This document shows, one piece after another, positions 1-10,340 of a stretch of DNA of 40,807 nt (position 1 is the stretch's first letter; every line of letters begins with the position of its first letter). The notes beneath the pieces were generated by a model. It worked only from the letters and a program-made list of their open reading frames with translations, was not told the DNA's origin and did no database searches. Made by a program: the position numbers and the translations under genes. This DNA is from Cryobacterium glucosi (GTDB taxonomy: Bacteria > Actinomycetota > Actinomycetes > Actinomycetales > Microbacteriaceae), in assembly GCF_004402235.1 (NCBI RefSeq), contig NZ_SOFS01000021.1:1-40807 (forward strand), read 5' to 3'.

Positions 1-301
1 ACGGCGATCAACGAGGGACTGGACATGGTGGGACTTCCTGATTCTCGCCCTACGTCAAACGGCGAACTTGCTCTGAGCTACCCGCCTCAACTCACCCTGA
101 CACGTAGGGAGGTCGCGGCAACGAGATGGCTCGCCACGCTGATTTCACGGCAGCTCGAGCGGCGGGGCCATCGGCACGCCAGCCCCAACGCCGTCTGCAT
201 CCGCGGATTCACCGGCAACACAACCTGGCGTTCCGGGGACGCTCCCGACCGGGACCATCGGAACGGGCACGCTGACGTCCGACAACGGTACTACCGGCAA
301 T

Positions 302-874
302 GTGAGGTTCGATTTCCACGGAACCGAGCTCACGCTCCACATCGATGACCTCGTCACTCCGGCAGCGGCAACGGTCGACGCGGTGACCGCGACCCAGCCC
401 ATACCGGCGAACCAAACCTGCTACGACAGCGGCTTCCGCATGGACTTCGGGCCGTTCACGAGCGGAAGCGGCGCCTACGGCTGGGGTGACCTCAGCATCC
501 TCAGCGGAGATCCCAGCGGAATCGACCAGGTCATTCTGGTCACAACCCCCGCCCAACCGGACACGACCGACCCGGACTGCCGTGAGGCCGTCGTCGCGCG
601 CGCCGACATCCGTTGGACCTTCGCGCCGCTCCGCGGCTACCTCAACCCCGTGGACTCCGGTGCGACGCCCGGCGCCCGGGGCACGGTCGACGTCATCGAC
701 GGCAGGCCCGCGGGCTATACCGCCGCAACGAATGAATACCGCGCCGACGTGGCCGCCCGATTCGGCATCACCGTCGACGACCTCACCTATTTGAACGATG
801 CCCAGCTGATGGGCACGAACAAGGAAACCGCGCCGGCGGGAAGGCGACTCAACCTGCTCCTCGCAGACCGATAG
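302..874 (+). CDS. Secreted LysM-like protein, 5' end missing or broken
   Basis: 190 codons from the first usable start (GTG 302) to TAG 874. The last 50 residues (YRADVAARFGITVDDLTYLN...) resemble a LysM module, a peptidoglycan-binding fold of secreted proteins. The first 130 residues I do not recognise. GTG 302 is probably not the real start: the same frame stays open back to 143 and reads as a Ser/Pro/Ala/Thr-rich linker (APTPSASADSPATQPGVPG), the kind that follows a lipoprotein or signal anchor. A stop at 140-142 closes the frame, and no ATG, GTG or TTG lies between 143 and 302. Either a frameshift near 140-155 has cut off the signal sequence, or the gene is decaying. Protein-like composition supports coding; the function is inferred only from the C-terminus. 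Confidence 0.55.
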   Translation: MRFDFHGTELTLHIDDLVTPAAATVDAVTATQPIPANQTCYDSGFRMDFGPFTSGSGAYGWGDLSILSGDPSGIDQVILVTTPAQPDTTDPDCREAVVARADIRWTFAPLRGYLNPVDSGATPGARGTVDVIDGRPAGYTAATNEYRADVAARFGITVDDLTYLNDAQLMGTNKETAPAGRRLNLLLADR

Positions 875-925
875 CACGAGCACATGGGCAGCACGAAGAG
901 AGTGGGCCGGGCGATGAGGAAAGGG

Positions 926-998
926 AGCCGCCTGTCAGAATCGAACTGACGACCTTCTCATTACGAGTGAGATGCTCTACCAACTGAGCTAAGGCGGC
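926..998 (-). tRNA. tRNA-Thr (anticodon CGT)
   Basis: On the minus strand a full cloverleaf can be drawn. The acceptor stem GCCGCCT pairs with AGGCGGC. The D-arm contains AGCTCAGTTGGTAGAGC, and the anticodon stem TCTCA/TGAGA encloses loop CTCGTAA with anticodon CGT. The T-arm loop is TTCGATT. The discriminator base is T and CCA is not encoded. It reads ACG codons. It lies alone between the LysM-like gene and the TetR gene. Confidence 0.97.
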
Positions 999-1050
999 GT
1001 GACGCCCGAATGCTTCTTTCCGGAAACGCGCGGTGACACAGCAACAAAGC

Positions 1051-1689
1051 TTAGCTGGTCCGGAGGGTCAATTCGTACAGCCCCGCGAACGACGCCCGCA
1101 CCCGATCGGCGAGCGGCTCCGACTCGTCTCCCTCGGCCCAGCAGCGCCAGGCGTGTCGCAGGGCTGCGACCGCGACGAGCGTGAGCAGCAGGGCGCGCTG
1201 GTGCAACGCGATCGGGTCGGCGGCGAGCACGGGATCGTCCGCCGCGAGGCGCCGGCTGATCACGTCGTCGAGGTGTCCCTCGAAGCTGCGGAGGGTAGCC
1301 ATCCGCATGCCGAACAGGTAGGGGTTCTCCTTCATCACCTGACGCCGCAGATGGTGAATCTCCCGGTCATCCTGGGAATTCTGCACGCTGGTCGAGAGCA
1401 GCACCGCGAGGTCGGCGAGGATGTCACCGGAGGGGCTCCTGTGTACGAAGTCCTCGATCTCCGCCTCGGAACCGAGGGTGAGATCGTCACCGGCGAGGGC
1501 GGCGTCCTTCGACGGGAAGTAGTTGAAGAAGGTGCGCGGGGACACATCGGCGATCCGGCTGATGTCCTCGACGGTGACCTTGTCGACCCCGCGCTCGGAC
1601 GCGAGCGTGAGCACAGCGAGTTGGATGGCCCGGTGGGTCGCCAGACGTTTCCGTTCACGCAGGCCGGGTTCTTCCGCAACATCCACCAT
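1051..1689 (-). CDS. TetR-family transcriptional regulator
   Basis: 212 residues. The N-terminal 60 residues carry a TetR helix-turn-helix (VEDISRIADVSPRTFFNYFPSKDAAL), with the typical RTFFNYFPSK recognition-helix signature. The remaining 150 residues are a helical ligand-binding and dimer domain with no recognisable specificity. I chose ATG 1689 because the sequence upstream in frame (to 1749) is not TetR-like and the family's usual N-terminus begins shortly before the RERKRLATHRAI helix. No strong ribosome site is visible. It is transcribed in the same direction as the S33 peptidase gene, whose stop is 75 bases upstream, so it may be last in that transcript or have its own promoter. The ligand and targets are unknown. 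Confidence 0.88.
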   Translation of the reverse strand: MVDVAEEPGLRERKRLATHRAIQLAVLTLASERGVDKVTVEDISRIADVSPRTFFNYFPSKDAALAGDDLTLGSEAEIEDFVHRSPSGDILADLAVLLSTSVQNSQDDREIHHLRRQVMKENPYLFGMRMATLRSFEGHLDDVISRRLAADDPVLAADPIALHQRALLLTLVAVAALRHAWRCWAEGDESEPLADRVRASFAGLYELTLRTS

Positions 1690-1764
1690 GGTCACATTCT
1701 TACACGGCGCGCAAATGTGCAGTCCTCGAGTCGTCACCGGATGCCGCACGGCCGCCCCCGCACA

Positions 1765-3360
1765 TCAGCACTTCGGGTCGGTGGCCGGCACCGTCCCCTG
1801 CAGCAGGTATGAGTCCACCGCGTTGTTCACGCAGGCATTGGACTTGTTGTACGCAGTGTGCCCCTCGCCCGCGTACGTGACGAGCTGCGCACTGTCGAGC
1901 TGCCTGGCCAGGCTCTGCGCCCACACGTACGGGGTCGCCGGGTCGTTCGTCGTGCCGACGACGAGGATCGGCGCCGCTCCCGGCGCGTGGATCTCGGCGC
2001 GGGTTCCGGTGAACTTGTCCGGCCAGTTCGCACAGCCGGTGTCGCCGTAGGCCATGTACTTGCCGATGACCGGCGCTGCGGCCTCGATGGCCGCGGCGTC
2101 GGCGCGCATCACGGCCGGGTCGTCGTTGTAGCTGTAGTCGAGGCAGTTGATCGCCAGGAAGGCCTCGGTCGAATTGTCGAGGTATGTCCCGTCGGAGTTA
2201 CGGCCGTTGTAGGCATCCGCGAACTGGAACGCGATCTTGGTGTTGCCCTGCATCACGCTCGACAGCATCTCGCTCAGGTTCGGCCACGCCGACGCCTGGT
2301 ACAGCGGGTAGATGATGGCGGTCAGCAGCGTGTTGGCGCCGAGCATCCGGCCATCGCTCGCGGCGATCGGGCTCCGGTCGACCGAGTCGAGCAGCGCGGA
2401 GATGGTGGTCATCGCCTGGTCGACGGTGCCGTTGAACGGGCACTTCGATCCAGCCAGGCAATCGGCGAGGTAGGAGCGTAGCGCGCTCTCGAAGCCGACG
2501 GCCTGCACCCGGGTCACCTCGGCATTGCTCGTGGACGGGTCGAGGGCTCCATCGAGGACGAGGCGGCCGACCTTGTCCGGGAACAGGTTGGCGTAGGTGG
2601 CGCCGAGGAAGGTGCCGTAGGAATAGCCGAGGTAGTTGAGCTGGGCATCGCCGAGCACGGCACGCAGCATGTCGAGGTCATGGGCAGCGCTCACGGTGTC
2701 GACGTGGGCGAGGAGGGCGCCGGTGTTGGTGGCGCAGGCGGCTCCGAAGTCGGTCGAGGACTTCTCGACCTCCTGGATCCAGGCATCCGTGCCGCGGGCT
2801 GCTGTCGGGATGGCGTACAGGTACTGGTCCATCTCGGCAGCCCCGAAACACTTCACCGCTGACGAGCGCCCGACGCCGCGCGGGTCGAACCCGACGATGT
2901 CGAATCCGGCCTGCAGCTTCGCATCCGTGGCGTAGTCGAGGGACCCCTTCACGAAGTCGTACCCGGAGCCGCCGGGACCGCCGGGGTTGACCAGGAGCGA
3001 GCCGACCCGGGTGCCGGTCGCGACGTGCCGCACGAGGGCGAGGTCGACGGTGTCGGTTCCGGGCGCGCTCCATTCGAGCGGGGCCTTCGCGGTGGTGCAC
3101 TGCAGGCTGTTACCGCAGTCGGTCCAGGTGAGCACCTGGTTGTAGAACGGGTCGAGGGCGCTGCTGACGCTCTCCCCGGTGGGGGACGACGTCGAGGCCG
3201 AGGGTTGCGGCAGGAACGCGGGCACGCATCCGCTGAGCCCCATCGTGACGACGACGGCGGCGGCCAGGATCGCGAAGCGGCGGGCGGCCGGGTGGCGCGT
3301 CCGGGTGCCATTCGACACCGGGCCGTTCGACGCCGGGCGCTGGCGGATGCGTGTGGTCAA
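1765..3360 (-). CDS. Secreted alpha/beta-hydrolase lipoprotein, S33 peptidase (tripeptidyl aminopeptidase-like)
   Basis: 531 residues from TTG 3360, chosen because AGAGGA sits five bases upstream. An ATG at 3444 in the same frame lacks such a site. The N-terminus is a lipoprotein signal: a basic stretch (PAARRF), a hydrophobic core and lipobox LSGC, so the mature protein would be membrane-anchored outside the cell. A Ser/Thr linker follows, then an alpha/beta-hydrolase fold: oxyanion region NPGGPGGSG, nucleophile elbow GYSYG, acid in VVGTTNDPATP and histidine in GEGHTAY. The C-terminal 100 residues match the TAP-like domain of the SlpD/SlpE and Mycobacterium CaeA-type family. Such enzymes remove N-terminal peptides or cleave esters; the substrate here is unknown. 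It lies 88 bases after holB. Confidence 0.88.
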   Translation of the reverse strand: MTTRIRQRPASNGPVSNGTRTRHPAARRFAILAAAVVVTMGLSGCVPAFLPQPSASTSSPTGESVSSALDPFYNQVLTWTDCGNSLQCTTAKAPLEWSAPGTDTVDLALVRHVATGTRVGSLLVNPGGPGGSGYDFVKGSLDYATDAKLQAGFDIVGFDPRGVGRSSAVKCFGAAEMDQYLYAIPTAARGTDAWIQEVEKSSTDFGAACATNTGALLAHVDTVSAAHDLDMLRAVLGDAQLNYLGYSYGTFLGATYANLFPDKVGRLVLDGALDPSTSNAEVTRVQAVGFESALRSYLADCLAGSKCPFNGTVDQAMTTISALLDSVDRSPIAASDGRMLGANTLLTAIIYPLYQASAWPNLSEMLSSVMQGNTKIAFQFADAYNGRNSDGTYLDNSTEAFLAINCLDYSYNDDPAVMRADAAAIEAAAPVIGKYMAYGDTGCANWPDKFTGTRAEIHAPGAAPILVVGTTNDPATPYVWAQSLARQLDSAQLVTYAGEGHTAYNKSNACVNNAVDSYLLQGTVPATDPKC

Positions 3361-3448
3361 CGGTTCCTCTTTACTGGTCTGGTCATGCAGGCGGTTCAGG
3401 CTCTTACGAGCGCCGCGCGTGGGCGGTGGCATCGTCGTAGTCATCGCT

Positions 3449-4708
3449 TCATCGCCGGATGGCGGACACCAGCATTGCCTCGAGGGCCAGGGCCGGTGCC
3501 ACATTGGATTCAATTCTCTGCCGCGCGATCGCGATGGCGTCCAGTGTCGCGAGCGTCGTGACGGTCGCGCACGCCGCCGCTGCGGCGCGCACTCCGACGA
3601 GGAGCTCGCGGTTGATCACTTCATTCTCGCGGCCGAACTGTACCATGATCACATCCCGGTACAGCGAGGTCAGATCCACGAGGATCCGGTCGAGCCCGTC
3701 GCGCAGGCTCCGGGTGGCCCGCCGTTTCTGGTCGTCTTCCAGCGCCTTGATCTGGCCGCGGAGCGCGGGCGGCACCGACTTGCCGGGCTCGACGCCGAGG
3801 GAGCGGAGCACACCCTCGCGTTCGGCGGCGTCCCGCTCGAGGGTGATCGCCTTCGCGTCGTCACCGGCGATCGCGAGCAGTCGCGCCGCGGCGTTCACTG
3901 CGTGCGACACCCCACGGATGCCGAGCGCGGCCTTCAGGGTTTCCTCGCGCCGTTCGCGGGCCTCGGGGTTCGTGGCCAGCCGCCGCGCCATGCCGATGTG
4001 GCTCTGTGCTTCGCGGGCGCAGCGCTCGGCGATGACAGGGTCGACCCCCTCGCGCGCGACAAGAAGCGCGGCGACGTCGGCGACGCTCGGGACGCGCAAC
4101 CTGACCGTGCGCACCCGGGACCGGATGGTCGGCAACAGGTCGGCCTCACTCGGGGCGCAGAGGATCCACACGGTGCGTTCCGGCGGCTCTTCGAGGGCCT
4201 TGAGCAGCACATTGGAGGTGCGCTCGACCATGCGGTCGGCGTCTTCGACGACGATGACCCGGTATCGGCCGACCGAGGGCGAATACTGGGAGCGTTTGAC
4301 GGCCTCCTTGACGGATTCCATCTTGATGATGACGCCCTCGGTGGCGAGCACGACGAGGTCGGGGTGGGTGCGGGCCTCCACGAGCCGTTCGGCGGTCGCG
4401 TCTTCGGCTGGCGTTCCCGGGCTGAGGAGGGCGGCGGCGAAGGCGAAGGCCAGGTTGGACCGGCCCGAACCAGGCGGGCCCGTGATGAGCCAGGCGTGCG
4501 TCATGGACGCGGAGGTGCTCGAAGCCGAGGAGCCGGAGGCGACGGCGCTGCTGCCGGCGGTGCTGCCGGCGGTGCTCCCGGCGGCGCTCCCGGCGGTGCT
4601 GCCGGCGGTGCTCGCGGGGGCGTCAACCGCGCTCTGCTGCGGCGCGGCGGCGGCGCGGAAGATCGCGATCGCATCCGCCTGGCCGGTCAGGTTGTCCCAC
4701 ACGCTCAT
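3449..4708 (-). CDS. holB: DNA polymerase III delta-prime subunit
   Basis: 419 residues. Part of the clamp loader that places the beta sliding clamp on DNA. Visible features are the N-terminal WDNLTGQ, a P-loop GPPGSGRSN (residues 77-85, lysine replaced by arginine, as expected for a non-hydrolysing subunit), the VVEDADRM motif, LLKALEEPPERT, and sensor-1-like LPTIRSR. Two oddities: residues about 30-68 are a low-complexity Ser/Thr/Ala/Gly insert encoded by a 12-bp tandem repeat, and the cysteines that form a zinc site before the THPD motif in many relatives are absent. It is encoded 50 bases after tmk, in the usual actinobacterial topA-tmk-holB order. The ATG start has GAGG close upstream. 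Confidence 0.93.
   Translation of the reverse strand: MSVWDNLTGQADAIAIFRAAAAPQQSAVDAPASTAGSTAGSAAGSTAGSTAGSSAVASGSSASSTSASMTHAWLITGPPGSGRSNLAFAFAAALLSPGTPAEDATAERLVEARTHPDLVVLATEGVIIKMESVKEAVKRSQYSPSVGRYRVIVVEDADRMVERTSNVLLKALEEPPERTVWILCAPSEADLLPTIRSRVRTVRLRVPSVADVAALLVAREGVDPVIAERCAREAQSHIGMARRLATNPEARERREETLKAALGIRGVSHAVNAAARLLAIAGDDAKAITLERDAAEREGVLRSLGVEPGKSVPPALRGQIKALEDDQKRRATRSLRDGLDRILVDLTSLYRDVIMVQFGRENEVINRELLVGVRAAAAACATVTTLATLDAIAIARQRIESNVAPALALEAMLVSAIRR
4550..4609. repeat. Five 12-bp tandem repeats inside holB
   Basis: Five units of gctgccggcggt, with single changes in units 3 and 4 (c for g, c for t), lie end to end and a degenerate sixth follows. On the coding strand they give about residues 34-53 of delta-prime, alternating S/T/A/G. 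Units this alike suggest recent slippage expansion. Confidence 0.9.
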
Positions 4709-4758
4709 TCCCTCAGGGTACCGGTCGCCGCTGACATCCCGCCCAGACGCCTGCGAGG

Positions 4759-5417
4759 TCAGAGCAGGGGGGCTACGCGGGCGCGGATCGCCGCGGCGAT
4801 CTCGTCGACCGGGCGCGCGGCATCCACGACCAGGAAACGGTCGGGCTCGGCGCGGGCGAGGTCGAGGAACGCAGCACGCACCCGCCCGTGGAAGTCGTCC
4901 TTCTCGGCCTCGAGGCGGTCGAAACGCTTGTTGGCGGCGTCGAGCCGGCCGCGCGCGACGGTCTCATCGAGGTCGAGCAGGATGGTGAGCTCGGGCAGCA
5001 GGCCTTCCGCGGCCCAGAGCGACAGCTCGCGGATCTCCGAGGCGCCGAGTACCCGCCCCGCGCCCTGGTAGGCGACGGATGAGTCGAGGTAGCGGTCCTG
5101 GACCACCACGTCCCCGCGGGCGAGCGCCGGACGCACGGCAGTGGCGATGTGCTGGGCGCGATCGGCCGCGTAGAGCAGGGCCTCGGCGCGCGGGGACACC
5201 TCGCCGGTGTGGTGCAGGACGATCTCACGGATTTCGACGCCGACGACGGTGCCGCCGGGCTCCCGGGTGCGCAGCACCGTGCGGCCCTGCTCACCGAGCC
5301 ACTCGGCGAGCAGCCGGGCCTGGGTGGACTTGCCCGAACCGTCGCCGCCCTCGAGGGTAATGAAGAGGCCGGTCGGGGCGGCCTCAGTGGAGGCCGCCCC
5401 GGTCACGTCTGCTGCGG

Positions 5418-5421
<4 letters not shown>
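4759..5421 (-). CDS. tmk: Thymidylate kinase (dTMP kinase)
   Basis: 220 residues. Phosphorylates dTMP to dTDP in DNA precursor synthesis, in the cytoplasm. The P-loop GGDGSGKST is at residues 25-33. The TREPGG motif (substrate binding), the VVQDRYLDSSVAYQG DR(Y/H) motif and a LID segment RFDRLEAEKDDFH are all present. Length is normal for the family; the first 18 residues are a short, poorly conserved extension. The start is GTG at 5421, whose GTGA overlaps the topA stop, so translation of the two genes is very likely coupled. Confidence 0.96.
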
Positions 5422-8411
<2,990 letters not shown>

Positions 8412-8552
8412 CAGACTCCTCTTTATAGGTATCGGCCCGTTGAAGGGCCAAGGCACACCATACACACAGAAAGATGGTGCCCACCTAATCGGCCACACGT
8501 CACACAGGGCTTTGGGGCTTGCCAGCCTCGCCTGGGTGAGGACAATGGAGGC

Positions 8553-8795
8553 ATGGGTACAGCAGCTACGGGCACGTACACCGCGAAGCTTACGGACGGC
8601 CCCCTCGAAGGCAAGACGATCACCACGGAGTTCCTCGAGACGGGCGATATCCGGCCTCGTCTGGAGATTCCCGCGGAGTCCGGTGGCAAGCGCTACGTCT
8701 ATACCCGCGGCGCCGGCCTGGAGTTCGACTCCACGGAGTTCCCCGAGCGACCGACGGCCGTCGACTACCGCTACCTCGAGGCCATTTTCGACTGA
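8553..8795 (+). CDS. Small conserved-looking protein, function unknown
   Basis: 80 residues from ATG 8553. GAGGACA lies about nine bases upstream and GGAGG overlaps the start region. The protein (YTAKLTDGPLEGKT..., then GGKRYVYTRGAGLEFD and a C-terminal DYRYLEAIFD) has the make-up of a small soluble beta-rich protein. It resembles short hypothetical proteins of Actinobacteria that I recall only generally, so no function is assigned. It is divergent from topA, sharing about 140 bases of upstream sequence, and convergent with the TadE-like gene. The third-position GC pattern fits this strand better than the antisense frame. Confidence 0.72.
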   Translation: MGTAATGTYTAKLTDGPLEGKTITTEFLETGDIRPRLEIPAESGGKRYVYTRGAGLEFDSTEFPERPTAVDYRYLEAIFD

Positions 8796-9191
8796 GCCGG
8801 CCGCTTCGCCCCGACCGTTCCCGGGCGAAGCTCCGCCTCCCGGTGCACCCGCCGAACCCGGTGGACCGGCCCTGGCGCGCGCTCTCAGGTTCCAGCCGAG
8901 AAATTCCCGGGTGACCGTGACGCTCGCGATCGGGCCGGCCGTTGTGCAGCGCGCCACGGATGCCCCGTCGAGGGCCGCGATCTCGGCCGCGGCCTCGCAG
9001 GGCACCCCGGCCACGAGTCCCGACAGCGTGTCCGCTGCGGCGAGCGCCGTGGCATCCGCCGCCGCCCGCACGGTCTGGCCGACGACGAGCACCGCGATGA
9101 ACGGGAGCAGGAGCGCGGTCAACAGCACGACCGCCCCGAGGATGCCCACCGCGAGCACCGACCCGGAGCCACGATCGCGGTTGCGGGTCAC
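8796..9191 (-). CDS. TadE-like secreted protein (Rv3654c type); 3' end undefined
   Basis: Starts at GTG 9191, overlapping the previous gene's stop (GTGA). Residues 1-10 are basic (MTRNRDRGSG). A membrane segment (SVLAVGILGAVVLLTALLLPFIAVLVV) is followed by a TadE-like helix (AAADATALAAADTL), two cysteines (VPCEAAAE, VARCTT), and the strand VTVTREFLGWNLRARARAGPPG where such proteins normally end. Minor pilin-like proteins of this type act in Tad pilus assembly. Here no stop codon follows in frame: it runs through the antisense of the 80-residue gene and on into topA, 3.4 kb away. I give 8796 as a working end, set by the convergent gene. The N-terminal 110 residues are well supported, the end is not. 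Confidence 0.6.
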
Positions 9192-9586
9192 GTGGCGCCT
9201 CCGAGCGCGCAGGAGCCCGCCGTCACCGTGATCCCGAGCGCTGCGGGAGCGCTCAGCCGGGCGCAGACCGCGTCGCCGCGCTGGTCCACTGAGACGGCCG
9301 CGCCGCCGACGAGTTGCCGGGCCAGACTGGTCGCGTGGTCGAGCCCGTCGCCCCGGGCGAGGGACCGGGCCGCCTGGGCCGCGGCATCCGCCAGCCGGAC
9401 CTGCTGACCGCCGACCTGCACCCCGCCGAGGCAGAGCAGCAGCACGAGGAGCACTGCCGGAATGACGGCGGCGAATTCGGCCGTGATGCTGCCGCGCTCG
9501 GCCGGGACGGTGCTCCCGTCGGTGCCGGTCGCGTCACCGGCCGCGGCACGGGATGCGGCCCTCCGGCTACCCGACCGTGAGGGCAT
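9188..9586 (-). CDS. TadE-family pilus assembly protein
   Basis: 132 residues. The TadE hallmark is an N-terminal ERGSITAEFAAVIPAVL segment (Glu in the hydrophobic helix), followed by about 25 hydrophobic residues and an amphipathic helix (ADAAAQAARSLARGD). A C-terminal domain has two cysteines (DAVCARL, GSCALGG). TadE proteins are pseudopilins processed by a prepilin peptidase and needed for Flp pilus assembly. ATG 9586 lies inside the end of the upstream DUF4244 gene (20-base overlap) and its own stop overlaps the next gene, so three small genes are read as a chain. Confidence 0.87.
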   Translation of the reverse strand: MPSRSGSRRAASRAAAGDATGTDGSTVPAERGSITAEFAAVIPAVLLVLLLCLGGVQVGGQQVRLADAAAQAARSLARGDGLDHATSLARQLVGGAAVSVDQRGDAVCARLSAPAALGITVTAGSCALGGAT

Positions 9587-9773
9587 GGCGCACCAGCTCG
9601 GTGAGGATGCCGCGCACTTCGTCTCCCCGGAGGATGAGGATGAGCAATCCCGCGAAGCCGACGGCCGCCATCGTGGCGATCACGTACTCGGCGGTCGCGG
9701 CGCCCGCATCCTCCCGCAGGCGCCTGACGGCCCGGCGTGGTCGTCGTTTCACCGTGTCTGTTGAGCTCGGCAT
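9567..9773 (-). CDS. Flp-pilin-like protein (DUF4244)
   Basis: 68 residues. A basic N-terminus (VKRRPRRAVRRLRE) precedes DAGAATAEYVIATMAAVGFAG and a hydrophobic helix. The G-A-A-T-A-E-Y pattern, with Glu at position +5 of the mature helix, is that of class III (Flp) prepilins. In Actinobacteria this small protein is the likely major pilin of the Tad locus. ATG 9773 is preceded by GGAGAAGGACAG, a good ribosome site; the longer upstream frame (to 9941) is arginine-rich and covers a palindromic repeat, so I exclude it. No prepilin peptidase gene is visible in this window. Confidence 0.85.
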   Translation of the reverse strand: MPSSTDTVKRRPRRAVRRLREDAGAATAEYVIATMAAVGFAGLLILILRGDEVRGILTELVRHALTVG

Positions 9774-9925
9774 CTGTCCTTCTCCTCTCCCATCGATCGA
9801 CGCGGTTGTCCGGCGGCACGATCGGTTCCAGATTCGCCCGCCAGACACCGAATCCCGCGGCCGATCCGGATTCGGTGGAAAACGCCGCCCGACCCGGCCC
9901 TGTTGAGGACGCCCGCCCCGCGTGG

Positions 9926-9992
9926 GATCGCGAGAGTACACTTTTGGCCCTTAAGACCGCGGTTTAAGGGCCAAAACTGCGCTCTCGCGATC
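9926..9992. repeat. Long imperfect palindrome (29-bp arms)
   Basis: The left arm at 9926-9954 and right arm at 9964-9992 are reverse complements at 26 of 29 positions. Outer blocks gatcgcgagag and inner blocks ttttggcccttaa match perfectly, and mismatches are confined to five central arm bases. The 9-base centre (gaccgcggt) is itself nearly palindromic. No T-tract follows, so it is not an ordinary terminator. It lies in the gap between the DUF4244 start (9773) and the small lysine-rich gene (10124). Apart from this element and a weak possible promoter near 10052-10080, I see nothing in the 350-base gap. Confidence 0.85.
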
Positions 9993-10123
9993 GGGCGAGG
10001 ACGGCAAAGAGGAGGCGATTTTTGCTCCACGACGACCAATTTCAGAAAGGGGTTACCTTTGGCGAAAGATGAGCGTAGTGTCTTCCCAACGGCACCCACT
10101 AGGGTCCGGGGAACGAGGCGCTG

Positions 10124-10228
10124 ATGGCAGACAAATCCCCAAAGAAGAGCACCGGCAAGACTGCCGCAGCGAAGACTCTGAAGGAAAAACGCGCCGACAA
10201 GAAAGCTCGTCCGGAGCGCAAGGACTAG
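10124..10228 (+). CDS. Tiny lysine-rich basic protein
   Basis: 34 residues (MADKSPKKSTGKTAAAKTLK..., ending RPERKD), with 10 lysines and 4 arginines, no hydrophobic segment and a helical KTLKEKRADKKAR stretch. Small Lys-rich proteins beginning MADKSP and containing a SLKEKRADKK-like core recur in Actinobacteria; their role is not known to me. Nucleic-acid binding is an inference from charge only. ATG 10124 has AACGAGGCG upstream, and a strong terminator starts 33 bases after the stop, so this is a self-contained one-gene unit placed on the opposite strand inside the tad locus. Confidence 0.72.
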   Translation: MADKSPKKSTGKTAAAKTLKEKRADKKARPERKD

Positions 10229-10260
10229 AGCAACTGGACAGTTTCACCGTGACTTCGAAA

Positions 10261-10290
10261 GAGTCGGGCCCAAGGGCCCGGCTCTTTTTT
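10261..10290 (+). terminator. Rho-independent terminator
   Basis: GAGTCGGGCCC, a two-base centre and GGGCCCGGCTC (one T:G pair) form a GC-rich stem followed by TTTTTT. It closes the 34-residue gene and lies about 50 bases before the convergent TadB/C stop. Confidence 0.92.
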
Positions 10291-10340
10291 CGTGCTCGGG
10301 TCTTTTCGTGCCCGGGTCTCTTCGTACACGGCTGCCGCGG

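Noticed and set aside
3361..3513. N-terminal extension of the S33 lipoprotein
   Set aside because: It would put about 50 polar residues before the signal peptide, which would block export; TTG 3360 has a proper ribosome site.
9774..9941. N-terminal extension of the DUF4244 protein
   Set aside because: The strong ribosome site before ATG 9773 and the Arg-rich, non-conserved character of the extension favour the short form.
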